From contig JAEUQA010000013.1 of assembly GCA_016789845.1 (NCBI GenBank), positions 124,001 to 188,000 of the forward strand: a stretch of 64,000 nucleotides of DNA, written 5' to 3'. Positions within the stretch are counted from its first letter, which is position 1. Every line of letters starts with the position of its first letter. This document shows positions 35,507-44,797 of the stretch, piece after piece. Under the pieces are notes generated by a model. The model was not told where the DNA came from. It saw only the letters and a program-made list of their open reading frames with translations, and did not search any database. The stretch comes from Chromatiales bacterium (lineage in GTDB: Bacteria; Pseudomonadota; Gammaproteobacteria; Steroidobacterales; GCA-2729495). The position numbers were made by a program, and so were the translations under genes.

Positions 35507-35776
35507 TCAGTAGACGACCTTGTGGGGCCGGTTGGGCTTCTTCGGCACCTCGGCCGGCTTGATGACGCGGCGCTGGTCACCGTTGGCGTTGAAGCCCCTG
35601 GTCTGGACGACCTGGAGGAACTCCCGGTACCACTGCTCCCGCTGGGGGGCCAGGTCCTCGTTCATCTCCTTCTGGATCGCCGCGTGGCGCTTCTTCTGTT
35701 CCAGGACGTTCTCCTGGACCCAGGCCTTCGCCTCGGCCGGGCGCGCCGGCTTCTGATCCTGTACCCGTTTCGCCAT
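35507..35776 (-). CDS. Small hypothetical protein
   Basis: An 89-residue charged, helical protein from ATG 35776 (KRVQDQKPARPAEAKAWVQE, REQWYREFLQVVQTRGFNAN). It has no membrane segment. It heads the leftward cupin operon and diverges from the NhaR-type regulator. Not recognised. Confidence 0.6.
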   Translation of the reverse strand: MAKRVQDQKPARPAEAKAWVQENVLEQKKRHAAIQKEMNEDLAPQREQWYREFLQVVQTRGFNANGDQRRVIKPAEVPKKPNRPHKVVY

Positions 35777-35888
35777 TCCGGTGTCCTCCACAGGGTGTTC
35801 CGATGGCATTAGCCTCGCCGCCCGCCCCACTGCAGACAAGTCGATTGTTCCTTACCTATACTTCGGTTTTCACGAAGTATTGAGGGCC

Positions 35889-36821
35889 ATGCGCCACCCC
35901 AACTACAACCACCTGCTCTACTTCTGGACGACCGTTCGCGAAGGCGGCATCGGGAGGGCGGCCGCAAGCCTGCACATCACCCCGCAGACCATCAGCGGCC
36001 AGATCAAGCTCCTCGAGCGGGAGCTGGACGGCCCGCTGCTGCAGAAACAGGGCCGCCGGGCCGTGCCCACGGAGCTTGGGCAAACGGTCTTCGAGTACGC
36101 CGACGAGCTGTTCGGCCTGGGCCAGGAACTGGTGCGGGTGGTGCGGGGCGCGGGCCCGCGGGAGCGCCGGTCAGTGACCATTGGCGTGTCGGACGTGGTG
36201 CCGAACCTGATCACCTGGCGGGTGGTGGCGCCGCTCATGCAGGGCGACAAGCCCTTCCGCGTGGTCTGTCACACCGGCAGCCTGGACACGCTGGTCGCCG
36301 AACTGGCCGCCCAGCGCCTCGACCTGGTGCTCTCCAGCAGCGCCCTGCCGCCCAACGCCGGGCTGCGCGCGTTCAGCCACCTGCTCGGCGAGTGCGACGT
36401 CACCTTCTTCGCCGCCACACGCCTGGCCGCAAAGCTGCGCAAATCCTTTCCCGCCAGCCTCGACCAGGCGCCGTTCCTGCTGCCCACCAACCGCAGCCCG
36501 AACCGCCGGGTGCTGGATACCTGGTTCCTGCAACAGGGCGTCACACCCCGCATCGTGGGCGAATTCGACGACAGTGCGCTGGTCAAGTCCTTCGTGCAGG
36601 GCGGCATCGGCGTGTTCGCGGCACCTTCGGCCATCGAGAGCGAAATCGTCAGGCAGTTCAGCGTGCAGGTGGTGGGCCGCACCGACAGCATGCACGCGCG
36701 CTTCTACGTGCTGTCCATGGAGCGCAAGGTCCGCCACCCGGCGGTGCTGGCCATCATCGAGCGCGCGAGGTCCGGCCTGTTCAGCGAGCCGGCGGTCAAA
36801 TCCCGGCGCCGGCGCGGCTAG
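35889..36821 (+). CDS. LysR-family regulator, NhaR-like
   Basis: A 310-residue regulator from ATG 35889. The N-terminal HTH is NYNHLLYFWTTVREGGIGRAAASLH with TPQTISGQIKLLE, the NhaR signature. The substrate-binding domain (about 90-290) has DVVPNLITWRVVAPLM and GDKPFRVVCHTGS. NhaR-type proteins respond to sodium or other small molecules; here the divergent cupin genes and the downstream maleate isomerase-like gene suggest local catabolic control. Frame extends upstream to 35781, but the NhaR match begins at 35889. Confidence 0.9.
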   Translation: MRHPNYNHLLYFWTTVREGGIGRAAASLHITPQTISGQIKLLERELDGPLLQKQGRRAVPTELGQTVFEYADELFGLGQELVRVVRGAGPRERRSVTIGVSDVVPNLITWRVVAPLMQGDKPFRVVCHTGSLDTLVAELAAQRLDLVLSSSALPPNAGLRAFSHLLGECDVTFFAATRLAAKLRKSFPASLDQAPFLLPTNRSPNRRVLDTWFLQQGVTPRIVGEFDDSALVKSFVQGGIGVFAAPSAIESEIVRQFSVQVVGRTDSMHARFYVLSMERKVRHPAVLAIIERARSGLFSEPAVKSRRRRG

Positions 36822-36830
36822 AATCCCGCC

Positions 36831-37565
36831 ATGGCCACATCAGCCGCCGACTACGGACCGCGCGCCCGGGTGGGCATCGCGGTGCCGCACTCCAACCCGA
36901 CGGTCGAACCCGAGCTGCGCGCGCTGCTGCCAGCGCCGATCGGCGTCTACGCCACGCGCCTGGCGCACCGGGCCCCGCAGGTCGAGGAGCGCCTGAGGCA
37001 CTACATCCGTCACCTGCCGGACGCGATCGCCACCTTCGGCGAGATGAAGCTCGCGGCCTTCGGCTTCGGCTGCACGGGGTCGTCGTACCTGGCCGGCCGG
37101 GACCTGGAAGACCAGCTCACGGCGGCGGCGGGCGCGGCGGCCGGGATCCCGGTCATCACCGCCGCCCAGTCCATCCGCAGCGCCCTGCAGAGCCTGGGCT
37201 GCACGTCGATCGCACTCGTCTCACCCTACCCCGTGGACCTCGCCGAGGCCGGTTACCGCTACTGGGACGCCGCCGGGATCCGCGTGCTGGGACGCCTGCG
37301 GGTGGACCCCGCGCTGACCGACACCCACAGGATCTACGAACTGACGAGCGAGGACGCGCTCCTTGCACTGCGCCGTGTCGACACGTCCGGCGCCGACTGC
37401 GTCGTGGCCAGCGGCACCGGCATGCCGACCCTCAGGGCGCTCCGGCTGTTGCGGGAGGCAAGCCCGTTGCCGGTACTCTCGTCCAACCTGTGCCTGGCGT
37501 GGGCGCTGGCGCGCCTGGCCGCGCCGGAACTGGCGCCAGCGGAACCCGGCGGCCTGCTCCGCTAG
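36831..37565 (+). CDS. Maleate isomerase / Asp-Glu racemase superfamily protein
   Basis: A 244-residue protein with the arylmalonate decarboxylase/maleate isomerase fold: GIAVPHSNPTVEPELRALLP, FGFGCTGSSYLAG with the first catalytic Cys (about 80), then CVVASGTGMPTLRAL and LSSNLCLAWAL with a candidate second Cys. It isomerises or decarboxylates a small dicarboxylate; the exact reaction is unknown. It starts 10 bases after the NhaR-like gene, so it is its likely operon partner. Its stop shares CTAG with the stop of the convergent oxidoreductase. Confidence 0.85.
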   Translation: MATSAADYGPRARVGIAVPHSNPTVEPELRALLPAPIGVYATRLAHRAPQVEERLRHYIRHLPDAIATFGEMKLAAFGFGCTGSSYLAGRDLEDQLTAAAGAAAGIPVITAAQSIRSALQSLGCTSIALVSPYPVDLAEAGYRYWDAAGIRVLGRLRVDPALTDTHRIYELTSEDALLALRRVDTSGADCVVASGTGMPTLRALRLLREASPLPVLSSNLCLAWALARLAAPELAPAEPGGLLR

Positions 37566-39535
37566 ACCGCCATCCCGACGGCGTGGCCCTGTCGGGTAGC
37601 GGCCAGCACCGACCGCGGCGCGTGGCAGTCGCCGGCCAGGTGAACTTCGCGTCCCGCAGCCTCCAGGATGGCGCGCAGCCGGTCGTTGGGCACGCGCGGG
37701 GTGGCGTAGGTGACGGCAGCGACGTCGTCGATCTCCGTGGCATCACCGTTGTAGACGTTGGAGAGCGTGAGGCGGCCGTCCTCCAGGCCGTCCAGCGAGC
37801 GGGGTTCCAGGTTGGTCAGGATCTCCACGCGGCGGTCGAAGAGCTGCTGGTAGATCGACTGGCGGTTCAGCAGGGCCACATCCGAAGCGATGCGTTCCCG
37901 GGGCGTCACGATCGTGACGCGGGCAAAGTGGTCGAGCAGCTTCAGCGCCGCGCCGTAGGTCATCTCCGTGTGATCCTGGTCCAGGAGCACGAGGCGGCCC
38001 TGCTCCTTCGTCGTGCGCCCGCGGAGGCTGACGAGCAGGCTGCGAAGATCGGGCACGAAGCCCTCGGCGGCGTACTCTGGCGGGATGCAGGCAGGCACCG
38101 AGGGCGTGCTGCCCGTCGCAAGGATGATGACGTCCGCGTCCAGGCTCGCGGCCGCTGACTCGTCCACGGGCACGCCCATCCGGAACCGCACCCCGTACTT
38201 CCGGCAGGCCAGCTGCTGGTAGTCGTAGATGCTGGAGAGGTGCTCCCCGCCGGGCAGTTCCGCGTGCAGGCGGGTCTTGCCGCCGGGCTCGTCCGCCGCG
38301 CCGTAGACCGTCACCCGGTGCCCCCGGGCGGCGGCCACCCAGGCGGCTTCCAGCCCGGCGATGCCCGAACCGATGACGGCCACGTCCTTCTTCACCGCGG
38401 CTGGCGCCGGCTGCCAGCCCACCTCGTCGGGCTCCCCCACGCGCGGGTTGTTGTCGCACTCCAGGCGGCTGCCCTCGACGATGGTGCGCCAGCAGGTGTT
38501 GCAGGAGACGCAGTAGCGGATCTGCCCCTCGCGGCCCGTGCGGGCCTTCTCGCCCCAGGCGGGATCCGTGATCAGCGGCCGGCCGAGGAACACCAGATCA
38601 GCCGTGCCGTCCGTGAGCGCCCTCTCGGCCTCGTTCGGGTCGGTGATGTAGCCGATCGCGCCCGTGGGAATGGCGGGGTCGGCCTGGCGCAGCTCGCGGA
38701 TCCGGTCCAGGTAGGGGGCGCGGGGCCCGGCCGGGCCGGGCATGTGCAGCCACAGGCTGCGGGCGTGGGCGCCCCAGACGAAGGTCCAGTAATCCACCTC
38801 GCCGGTCCCGGCGATCGCCGCGGCGATCCGCCCGCCCTCGGAGAGATCGATGCTGCCGGGCACGCCGTCGAAGCCGGGCAGCTTCAGCCCGATGATGAAC
38901 GGCCGGCCGCAGGCGGCGCGGATCGCGGCGATCAGCTCACGGAGGAAGCGCGTGCGGCCCGCAAGGTCGCCGCCGTAATCGTCCGTACGCCGGTTGGACC
39001 AGGCGGACAGGAACTGGTGGAACAGGTGGCCGTGGCCCGCGGAAATCTCGACGCCGGAGAAGCCCGCGCCCTGCAGGCGGCGGCAGCCGGCGGCCCACTC
39101 GTCGATCAACTGGCGGATGCGGGCCGGCGTCAGCGCGTGGGGCACGGTCCAGCTCAGGTCATCCGGCAGGGCCGAGGCGCCGATGGCGTCGTCATTGCGG
39201 CCGGCCGCGTGCCGCCCGCGGCCGGGGTCCTGCACCTGGCCGAGCAGCCGGCTGTCCCAGCGCTCCACCGCCGCAGCGACCCGCTTCAGGTCGTCCAGCG
39301 CGGCATCGTCCCAGCCCCGCAGGCGCTGGGGGCTGCGATTGGCGAAGGTCATGGCCACGGGCTCGGTGACGACGAGGCCCGCCCCGCCCCGCGCCCGGCT
39401 GGCCAGGTAGTTGACCAGGCGGTCCGTGGCCCGCCCTTCGTGCACGAAGCGGGAGACGATCGAGGCATGGGCGATCCGGTTCCGAACCGGCACGCCGCCG
39501 ATCGTCGTGGGGCTGAACAGCGTCGGGTAGTTCAC
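37562..39535 (-). CDS. OYE-type NADH:flavin oxidoreductase with Fe-S and FAD domains
   Basis: A 657-residue enzyme built like 2,4-dienoyl-CoA reductase and trimethylamine dehydrogenase. It has an N-terminal FMN TIM barrel (LFSPTTIGGVPVRNRIAHAS, SAGHGHLFHQFLSAWSNRR, FLGRPLITDP), a 4Fe-4S cluster (RYCVSCNTCW with a further Cys at ECDNNP) and C-terminal NAD/FAD Rossmann domains (DVAVIGSGIAGLEAAWVAAARG). GTG 39535 is used. It is in a leftward operon with a small gene and a methyltransferase. The substrate is unknown; an enoate or N-demethylation reaction is possible. Confidence 0.9.
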   Translation of the reverse strand: MNYPTLFSPTTIGGVPVRNRIAHASIVSRFVHEGRATDRLVNYLASRARGGAGLVVTEPVAMTFANRSPQRLRGWDDAALDDLKRVAAAVERWDSRLLGQVQDPGRGRHAAGRNDDAIGASALPDDLSWTVPHALTPARIRQLIDEWAAGCRRLQGAGFSGVEISAGHGHLFHQFLSAWSNRRTDDYGGDLAGRTRFLRELIAAIRAACGRPFIIGLKLPGFDGVPGSIDLSEGGRIAAAIAGTGEVDYWTFVWGAHARSLWLHMPGPAGPRAPYLDRIRELRQADPAIPTGAIGYITDPNEAERALTDGTADLVFLGRPLITDPAWGEKARTGREGQIRYCVSCNTCWRTIVEGSRLECDNNPRVGEPDEVGWQPAPAAVKKDVAVIGSGIAGLEAAWVAAARGHRVTVYGAADEPGGKTRLHAELPGGEHLSSIYDYQQLACRKYGVRFRMGVPVDESAAASLDADVIILATGSTPSVPACIPPEYAAEGFVPDLRSLLVSLRGRTTKEQGRLVLLDQDHTEMTYGAALKLLDHFARVTIVTPRERIASDVALLNRQSIYQQLFDRRVEILTNLEPRSLDGLEDGRLTLSNVYNGDATEIDDVAAVTYATPRVPNDRLRAILEAAGREVHLAGDCHAPRSVLAATRQGHAVGMAV

Positions 39536-39538
39536 GGG

Positions 39539-39913
39539 TCAGGCAGTACCTTCGGCAGTCGCCACCGGGGAGCCGATGGACTCCATCTCCTCGCGCATCT
39601 TGCCACGCTCCACGGGATCGGCCTCGAGGGAACGCAGCACCGTGGAGATGAGCAGGCTGCGGCGCTCGTCGAGCTCCGCCACCTCTGCTGGATCCAGCTC
39701 GTAAGCCTCGATCTGCGGGGTGAGCGGGACGCCGGACTGGCCGGCAACCCGCTCCAGCAGGTAGAGGCGCTTCTTCACCACCCAGAGTTCGGCGGTCAGC
39801 TCCAGCACCATGCTCATGAGTTCATCGGTGCCGCCGGCACTGAAGAAGCGGGGCCGCCTGCCCCGGTGGTTCAGCGGAATGCGCGGCTTGCGGGGATTGT
39901 TCTGGCCATTCAC
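39539..39913 (-). CDS. Hypothetical protein between methyltransferase and oxidoreductase
   Basis: A 124-residue protein, basic at the N-terminus (PRKPRIPLNHRGRRPRFFS), then helical (DELMSMVLELTAELWVVKKRLYLLERV). GTG 39913 start; 12 bases after the methyltransferase gene and 3 bases before the oxidoreductase start. It could be a small accessory subunit. Not recognised. Confidence 0.6.
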   Translation of the reverse strand: MNGQNNPRKPRIPLNHRGRRPRFFSAGGTDELMSMVLELTAELWVVKKRLYLLERVAGQSGVPLTPQIEAYELDPAEVAELDERRSLLISTVLRSLEADPVERGKMREEMESIGSPVATAEGTA

Positions 39914-39925
39914 GGTTCTCTCTCC

Positions 39926-41098
39926 TTACTTCCAGGCGCCAAAGCCGTACCACTCGATTTCCTCGCCCAGGCGGCCGGTGCGGCTGCCGAACCGGGCGCC
40001 CCGCCGGATGTGGGCCTCGAACCCGGCCTCCGGGGTGTAGGTGTAGCGCGGCACCACGGCCTCCACGAAGTTGCCGGGCGCGAAACCCGCGGCCGTGCAG
40101 AGCTGCGGGTAGTCCTGGTCCCGGAACGGCTTGTACCAGGGCTCCTTGTTGTAATAGCTGTCCCAGTCCAGGTAGAAGCCATCGTAGGGCTGCATCCGGT
40201 TGTTCGGGGGTAGCTCCATGTTCAGGAGCAGGCCGCCCGGCCTGAGGACGCGGAACGCCTCCCGGAAGAAGGCGCGGATGTCCTTGAGGGGCAGTTCGTG
40301 CAGGAACATGGACGAGAACACCACGTCGAAGGTCGCGTCCGGGAAGTCCAGCTTCGTCGCGTTCATCTGCCGGAAGCGCACCGGCAGGCCGAAGCTGGCG
40401 GCCCGGGCCGCCGCGTAGCGCACCAGGCCCGCGCTCACGTCGATCCCGGTCACCTCCGCCTCGGGGAATGTCCGGGCCCAGGGCAGGGTGTTGTGACCCA
40501 CGGTGCAGCCGGCATCGAGGATGCTGCGGGGATGGAAGTCCGGATAGGCCAGGCGGACGTAGTTGGCGAACGAGTGGCCGATGTCATCGATGTCCCGCCC
40601 CATCTGGTTGAAGGCGAAGACATTGATGCTGTTGTCGTAGATGGCGCCGGGTGAGACGTCGTCCGGCTGGTACTCCGTGTGGTAGCTGCCGGGCGACAGG
40701 TGCACGTCGATGTTCGTGACGTTGTTGGGGACCCTGAGCGCAGGATCCAGGGCCACGTGGCCCGGCCTCGCCATCACGCGGTCCCGCAGTTCCTCCAGGT
40801 TGCGCTCGACGACGGGGATGACCGAGCGGAAGACCATCTCCTGGGCGTTGTAGCGGATCGCGCTGTAGAACCGGAAGTAGCGCTCGTCCTGCATGGCGTC
40901 GTGGACCTCGTCGCCATCCGCCGGGGCGCGCCCGTGGGCCCGCTGAAACGCGGGCAGCACCCGCTGCTCGTAGGTGGCGCGCATCGACGCCGCCATGTCG
41001 GCCAGCACGTGCCGGCGCAGGGACGCGACGAATTCCTGGCGGGTGCGCTCGTCGCGGGTGGGACTCACGCGGAGATCGTGGGAAAGGTCCTTGAGCAT
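39926..41098 (-). CDS. Class I SAM-dependent methyltransferase
   Basis: A 390-residue protein. The Rossmann methyltransferase domain is in the second half: motif I SILDAGCTVGHNTLPWA (about 192-208), then EVTGIDVSAG, FDVVFSSMFLHELP and FRVLRPGGLLL. The N-terminal 180 residues form an extra helical domain. Acceptor unknown. It heads the leftward operon and faces the REDY-like gene across a 123-base divergent region with a palindrome. Confidence 0.88.
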   Translation of the reverse strand: MLKDLSHDLRVSPTRDERTRQEFVASLRRHVLADMAASMRATYEQRVLPAFQRAHGRAPADGDEVHDAMQDERYFRFYSAIRYNAQEMVFRSVIPVVERNLEELRDRVMARPGHVALDPALRVPNNVTNIDVHLSPGSYHTEYQPDDVSPGAIYDNSINVFAFNQMGRDIDDIGHSFANYVRLAYPDFHPRSILDAGCTVGHNTLPWARTFPEAEVTGIDVSAGLVRYAAARAASFGLPVRFRQMNATKLDFPDATFDVVFSSMFLHELPLKDIRAFFREAFRVLRPGGLLLNMELPPNNRMQPYDGFYLDWDSYYNKEPWYKPFRDQDYPQLCTAAGFAPGNFVEAVVPRYTYTPEAGFEAHIRRGARFGSRTGRLGEEIEWYGFGAWK

Positions 41099-41154
41099 GG
41101 TTCGCGTCCTCCGGCAGGGGGGGTATTGCTGGCGTTGGCAAAACTCTGCTATTT

Positions 41155-41174
41155 TGTTTGTGACGTGTCAAACA
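41155..41174. promoter_or_regulatory. Operator-like palindrome in the divergent region
   Basis: TGTTTG (41155-41160), 8-base spacer, CAAACA (41169-41174), between the divergent methyltransferase and REDY-like genes. A dyad in such a place is a likely regulator site, possibly for the LysR protein encoded at 42396. No clear -10/-35 pair was assigned. Confidence 0.5.
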
Positions 41175-41221
41175 CAATTTTTCTTTGTCAACACCCGGCC
41201 AGTGGAGAAAACGGGACACCC

Positions 41222-41545
41222 ATGCAAACGCTCATCGTTCTTTTCCGGCTCAAGGCCGGCACCGACGCCACCGCCTACGAGGCCTGGGCGCGCGCCACCG
41301 ACCTGCCGGTCGTCCGGCAGCTGCCCTCCGTGGACGGCTTCGACCTGTTCCGCACCGCGGGCCTGTTCGGCTCCGGCGGGAAGGCGCCTTACGACTACGT
41401 CGAGATGATCGGCATTCGCGACATCGCGGGCTTCCGGGGCGACGTGGCCACGGAAACCATGCGCCGCGTGGCCGCCGAGTTCCGGCAGTTCGCCGACAAC
41501 CCGGTATTCATGCTCACCGACCGCATCAGCCAGGGGGAACCATGA
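41222..41545 (+). CDS. REDY-like/HapK-type small protein
   Basis: A 107-residue ferredoxin-like alpha+beta barrel protein (TLIVLFRLKAGTDATAYEAWA, FDLFRTAGLF, YDYVEMIGI, NPVFMLTDRI). This pattern matches REDY-like/HapK proteins, found in pigment and catabolic clusters. ATG 41222 start; it overlaps the next SDR gene by four bases (ATGA). Confidence 0.78.
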   Translation: MQTLIVLFRLKAGTDATAYEAWARATDLPVVRQLPSVDGFDLFRTAGLFGSGGKAPYDYVEMIGIRDIAGFRGDVATETMRRVAAEFRQFADNPVFMLTDRISQGEP

Positions 41546-42372
41546 ACGGACTCAAGGGCAAGGTCGCCATCTGCACCGGCTCGGGCCGGCGGGAGGGCCT
41601 GGGCGCCGCCATCCTGCACCGGCTGGCCAGCGAGGGCTGCGCGGTCGTGGTCTCCGACCTCGGCAAACCGGACCAGATGCTCGCCGCCGGCGACATCGGC
41701 GCCACGGACGAGATGGAGACGGTCGCCGGCGAACTCCGGGCCTCCGGCGCCCGGGTGCTGGTCGTGCCCTGCGACGTGCGCAACGAGGCCAGCGTGCAGC
41801 AGCTGATCCGGAGGACCGTGGCCGAGTTCGGCCGCCTCGACATCCTGGTGAACAATGCGGGGGTGGGCTACATGATGAAGCCCTTCGACGAGGCAACCCT
41901 CGAGGAGTGGCAGCTGGTCATGGACGTGAATCTCACCGGCACGTTCCTGTGCTCGAAGCACGCCGCGCGCCAGATGCGCGCCGCGGGCCGTGGCGGGCGC
42001 ATCATCAACATCGCAAGCCAGGCCGCCAAGTCCGGCTTCGCGCACCTCGCAGGCTACGTCGCGTCCAAACACGGCATGATCGGCTTCACGCGCTCCATCG
42101 CCATCGAGCTGGGCGGCGACGGCATCACGGTCAATGCCGTCTGCCCTAACCACGTCACGACCGGCCTTGGCGCGAAGCAGAACGAGTACTACGCCCGCGT
42201 GCAGGGCCTCACCCTGGAGGAGTTCCAGGCCGCCCGGCGCAGGCGCATTCCCCTGGGCCGGCCCGGCCTGCCCGCGGACACGGCCGCCGCCGTCGCGTTC
42301 CTGGCTTCGGATGACGCCTGCTACATCACCGGGGACGCCCTGAACGTGAGTGGCGGCGAAGAGACCCACTAG
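41542..42372 (+). CDS. Short-chain dehydrogenase/reductase
   Basis: A 276-residue classical SDR: TGSGRREGLGAA (nucleotide motif, slightly unusual with an inserted RRE), DILVNNAGVG, IINIASQAAKSG and the catalytic YVASK, ending YITGDALNVSGG. It is coupled to the REDY-like gene. Probably acts on a hydroxyl or keto intermediate of the same pathway. Confidence 0.9.
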   Translation: MNGLKGKVAICTGSGRREGLGAAILHRLASEGCAVVVSDLGKPDQMLAAGDIGATDEMETVAGELRASGARVLVVPCDVRNEASVQQLIRRTVAEFGRLDILVNNAGVGYMMKPFDEATLEEWQLVMDVNLTGTFLCSKHAARQMRAAGRGGRIINIASQAAKSGFAHLAGYVASKHGMIGFTRSIAIELGGDGITVNAVCPNHVTTGLGAKQNEYYARVQGLTLEEFQAARRRRIPLGRPGLPADTAAAVAFLASDDACYITGDALNVSGGEETH

Positions 42373-42395
42373 CACCGGCCGCGGGAGCGGGAACG

Positions 42396-43349
42396 ATGGA
42401 ACACCGGCAACTTGAGCGCTTTCTCGCCGTGATCGACCACGGCAGCCTCGTGGCGGCGGCCCGCCACCTGCACCTCACCCAGCAGGCGCTGAGTGCGAGC
42501 CTGGCGAACCTGGAGCAGGACCTGGGCGTCCGGCTGTTCGACCGCAGTCCCGGCGGCATCACCCAGCCCACGGCACATGGCCAGGCCCTCGTGCGGCACG
42601 CACGGGCCCAGCTTGCCGGGGCCGAACGGGCCCGCCAGGAACTCCTGGCCCTCAGTGACGGCCGGAGCGGCGTGGTCACCGTGGGCCTGGGCGAATCCTT
42701 CGCCGGCGACATCATCGCCGAGGCCGTGCGGCGCTTTCGCGAGGCCCGGCCGGGCATCCGGGTCAACCTGATCGAGGGCTACTCGGAGAAGCTCCGCCAC
42801 CGCCTCTATGACGGCGAGTTCGACTTCATCGCGGCGGGCGTCAGCGCCTACGAGCTGGCGGAGGGCTTCACCCGGGAAGTCATCTACTCGACCAACGACG
42901 TGATCGCCGTCCGTCCGGAACACCCGCTGGCCCCGCGCCGCAATCTCAGGCTCAAGGACCTGGAAGGCTACGCCTGGCTGGTGCCCTACTCGCGCCCGGC
43001 GGACCTCGACGTCATCGTCGGGACCTTTGTCGCCGAGCACCTGGAGCCGCCCCGGGCCATAGTCGGCAGCGACGCCTACCGGATCGGCATGCAGCTGCTC
43101 CTGGCCAGCGACCTCATGATGATGGTCTCGCCCGCCCTGATCGCGCCCGAGCTGGCCCGGCGGCCAGCGGCCCTCAAGGTGCTCGGCATCGGCCGGCCAA
43201 CCGTGCAGCGGAATGCCAGCCTCATCTACCCTGCCGAGCGGCCGCTGACACCGCCGGCGGCCCTGCTCCTCGAGGCAGTGCGCGCGGTCGCCCGCCGGTA
43301 CGGCACAAACCACGGGAAACATCGCGCCAGGGTAGCTGGCGAGGATTGA
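42396..43349 (+). CDS. LysR-family transcriptional regulator
   Basis: A 317-residue regulator: HTH at RQLERFLAVIDHGSLVAAARHLH with TQQALSASLANLEQDLG, and a periplasmic-binding-type effector domain from about 92 (GVVTVGLGESFAGDIIAEAV). It lies 23 bases after the SDR gene, so it is probably in the same operon and may control the divergent promoter at 41.1 kb. Confidence 0.9.
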   Translation: MEHRQLERFLAVIDHGSLVAAARHLHLTQQALSASLANLEQDLGVRLFDRSPGGITQPTAHGQALVRHARAQLAGAERARQELLALSDGRSGVVTVGLGESFAGDIIAEAVRRFREARPGIRVNLIEGYSEKLRHRLYDGEFDFIAAGVSAYELAEGFTREVIYSTNDVIAVRPEHPLAPRRNLRLKDLEGYAWLVPYSRPADLDVIVGTFVAEHLEPPRAIVGSDAYRIGMQLLLASDLMMMVSPALIAPELARRPAALKVLGIGRPTVQRNASLIYPAERPLTPPAALLLEAVRAVARRYGTNHGKHRARVAGED

Positions 43350-43440
43350 TGGATGAGCCGCCGGGCGTGGTGACGTTTCCACCGCTGGTGCCTCTCGGCG
43401 CTATACTCCACGCGCCACACTACTCAGGGAGCGAGACAAA

Positions 43441-43818
43441 ATGGACCTTCGTCGACTCACGGTTACCATTACCGCCGCATGCTTTCTCGGACTGGGCGTC
43501 CAGTCCACGGCCTCGGCCGGCGTCATCGGGACGCAGGACTACCTGGCCGCCGAGGCGCGCGCCGGGCACCTGGCGGAGATCAACGCGGCACTGAGCCGGG
43601 CCGACGTGCAGGCCCAGCTGGTGGCGCTCGGCGTCGACCCCGCGCAGGCGGTTGCCCGCGCCGCCGCGCTGTCCGACGCGGAGCTGGCCCAGGTCGCGGA
43701 GCAGATGCAGGCGCTGCCCGCCGGTGGCGACAGCTTCCTCGCCGTGATCGGCATCGTCTTTCTCGTGCTCCTGATCCTCGAACTCACGGGTGTGACGGAC
43801 ATCTTCAAGAAGATCTAG
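43441..43818 (+). CDS. PA2779-family small membrane protein
   Basis: A 125-residue protein with a signal peptide (LTVTITAACFLGLGVQSTASA), a helical region (RAGHLAEINAALSRADVQAQ, with VDPAQAVARAAALSDAEL) and a C-terminal membrane helix (FLAVIGIVFLVLLILELTGV) ending DIFKKI. This matches the PA2779 family, nearly always paired with a PA2778-type cysteine peptidase, as here. Its function is unknown. Confidence 0.88.
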   Translation: MDLRRLTVTITAACFLGLGVQSTASAGVIGTQDYLAAEARAGHLAEINAALSRADVQAQLVALGVDPAQAVARAAALSDAELAQVAEQMQALPAGGDSFLAVIGIVFLVLLILELTGVTDIFKKI

Positions 43819-43831
43819 CCAGGGCGCCGGG

Positions 43832-44797
43832 TTGACGGCCAAGACCGCGGCCAGGGCCGCACTCACGGCCCTGGCCGCCTCCACGTGGCTGGCCGCCTGC
43901 ACCGGCATAGACCAGCTGGTCCCCGAGGATCCCGGCCACGAGCTGACCCAGGTCCCCTTCTTCCCCCAGACCATCCACCAGTGCGGCCCAGCCGCCCTCG
44001 CCACCGTGCTGGGCACCTCCGGCGTGAACGCCACGCCGGAACAGCTGGCGCCCCTCGTCTACATCCCCGGCCGGCGCGGCAGCCTGCAGGTGGAAATGCT
44101 CGCGGCCGCCCGGAGCCGGGGCCGTGTCGCCTACGTCATCGAGCCGGCGTTCAGCGCCGTGCAGGCCGAGCTGGCCGCAGGCACGCCGGTGCTGGTGCTG
44201 CAGGACCTGGGCGCCCTCGGCATCCGCCGCTGGCACTTCGCGGTGGTGATCGGCTTCGACCCGGAACGGGACGTCGTGATCCTGCGGTCCGGCACCCGAC
44301 GCCGGCACATCCTGCGCCGGAGCGACTTCCTCCGCACCTGGCAGGCGGGCAGCAACTGGGCCGCGGTCGTCACGCCGCCGGAACGCCCGCCGGCCACGGC
44401 TACGGGCAGCGGCTTCATCCGGGCCCTTGCCGACACGGAGCGCAATCTCCCCCGGTCGGCCGTCGAGGCGGGCCACGCGGCGGCCCTGGAGCGCTGGCCC
44501 GCCGACCCGCTGGTGCTGCTGGCGAACGGCAATGATGCCTACGCGAGCCAGCGGCTGGCCGACGCGATCAGGTTGTACCGGGACCTGCTGGCGAACGATC
44601 CCGGCAATGTGGCGGGCCGGAACAACCTGGCCAACGCGCTGCTGGACGCCGGCTGCGCCCGGGCGGCGCTGGCGGAAGCGCAGCAGGCCGCGGCGCAACT
44701 CGGGCCCGAAGCGCCGCTCGGGGAGCCGGTGCGCGACACGCTGGAGAAGGCCACGGCCGCGGCCGGGAGCGACGACTCACTCTGCAGCGCCGAATAG
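43832..44797 (+). CDS. PA2778-family C39-like cysteine peptidase, lipoprotein
   Basis: A 321-residue protein with a lipoprotein signal (TWLAACTG, Cys23), a C39-like papain-fold domain (TIHQCGPAALATVLG with catalytic C51; RRWHFAVVIGFD with the catalytic His) and a C-terminal TPR-like helical region (DPLVLLANGNDAYASQRLAD and following). TTG 43832 start, 13 bases after the PA2779-type gene. Its 3' end overlaps the convergent kinase gene by 21 bases. Confidence 0.88.
   Translation: MTAKTAARAALTALAASTWLAACTGIDQLVPEDPGHELTQVPFFPQTIHQCGPAALATVLGTSGVNATPEQLAPLVYIPGRRGSLQVEMLAAARSRGRVAYVIEPAFSAVQAELAAGTPVLVLQDLGALGIRRWHFAVVIGFDPERDVVILRSGTRRRHILRRSDFLRTWQAGSNWAAVVTPPERPPATATGSGFIRALADTERNLPRSAVEAGHAAALERWPADPLVLLANGNDAYASQRLADAIRLYRDLLANDPGNVAGRNNLANALLDAGCARAALAEAQQAAAQLGPEAPLGEPVRDTLEKATAAAGSDDSLCSAE

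Noticed and set aside
36392..38158. 588-codon plus-strand frame across three genes
   Set aside because: Low-complexity R/P/G-rich shadow frame in GC-rich DNA; the three genes in other frames have clear family matches.
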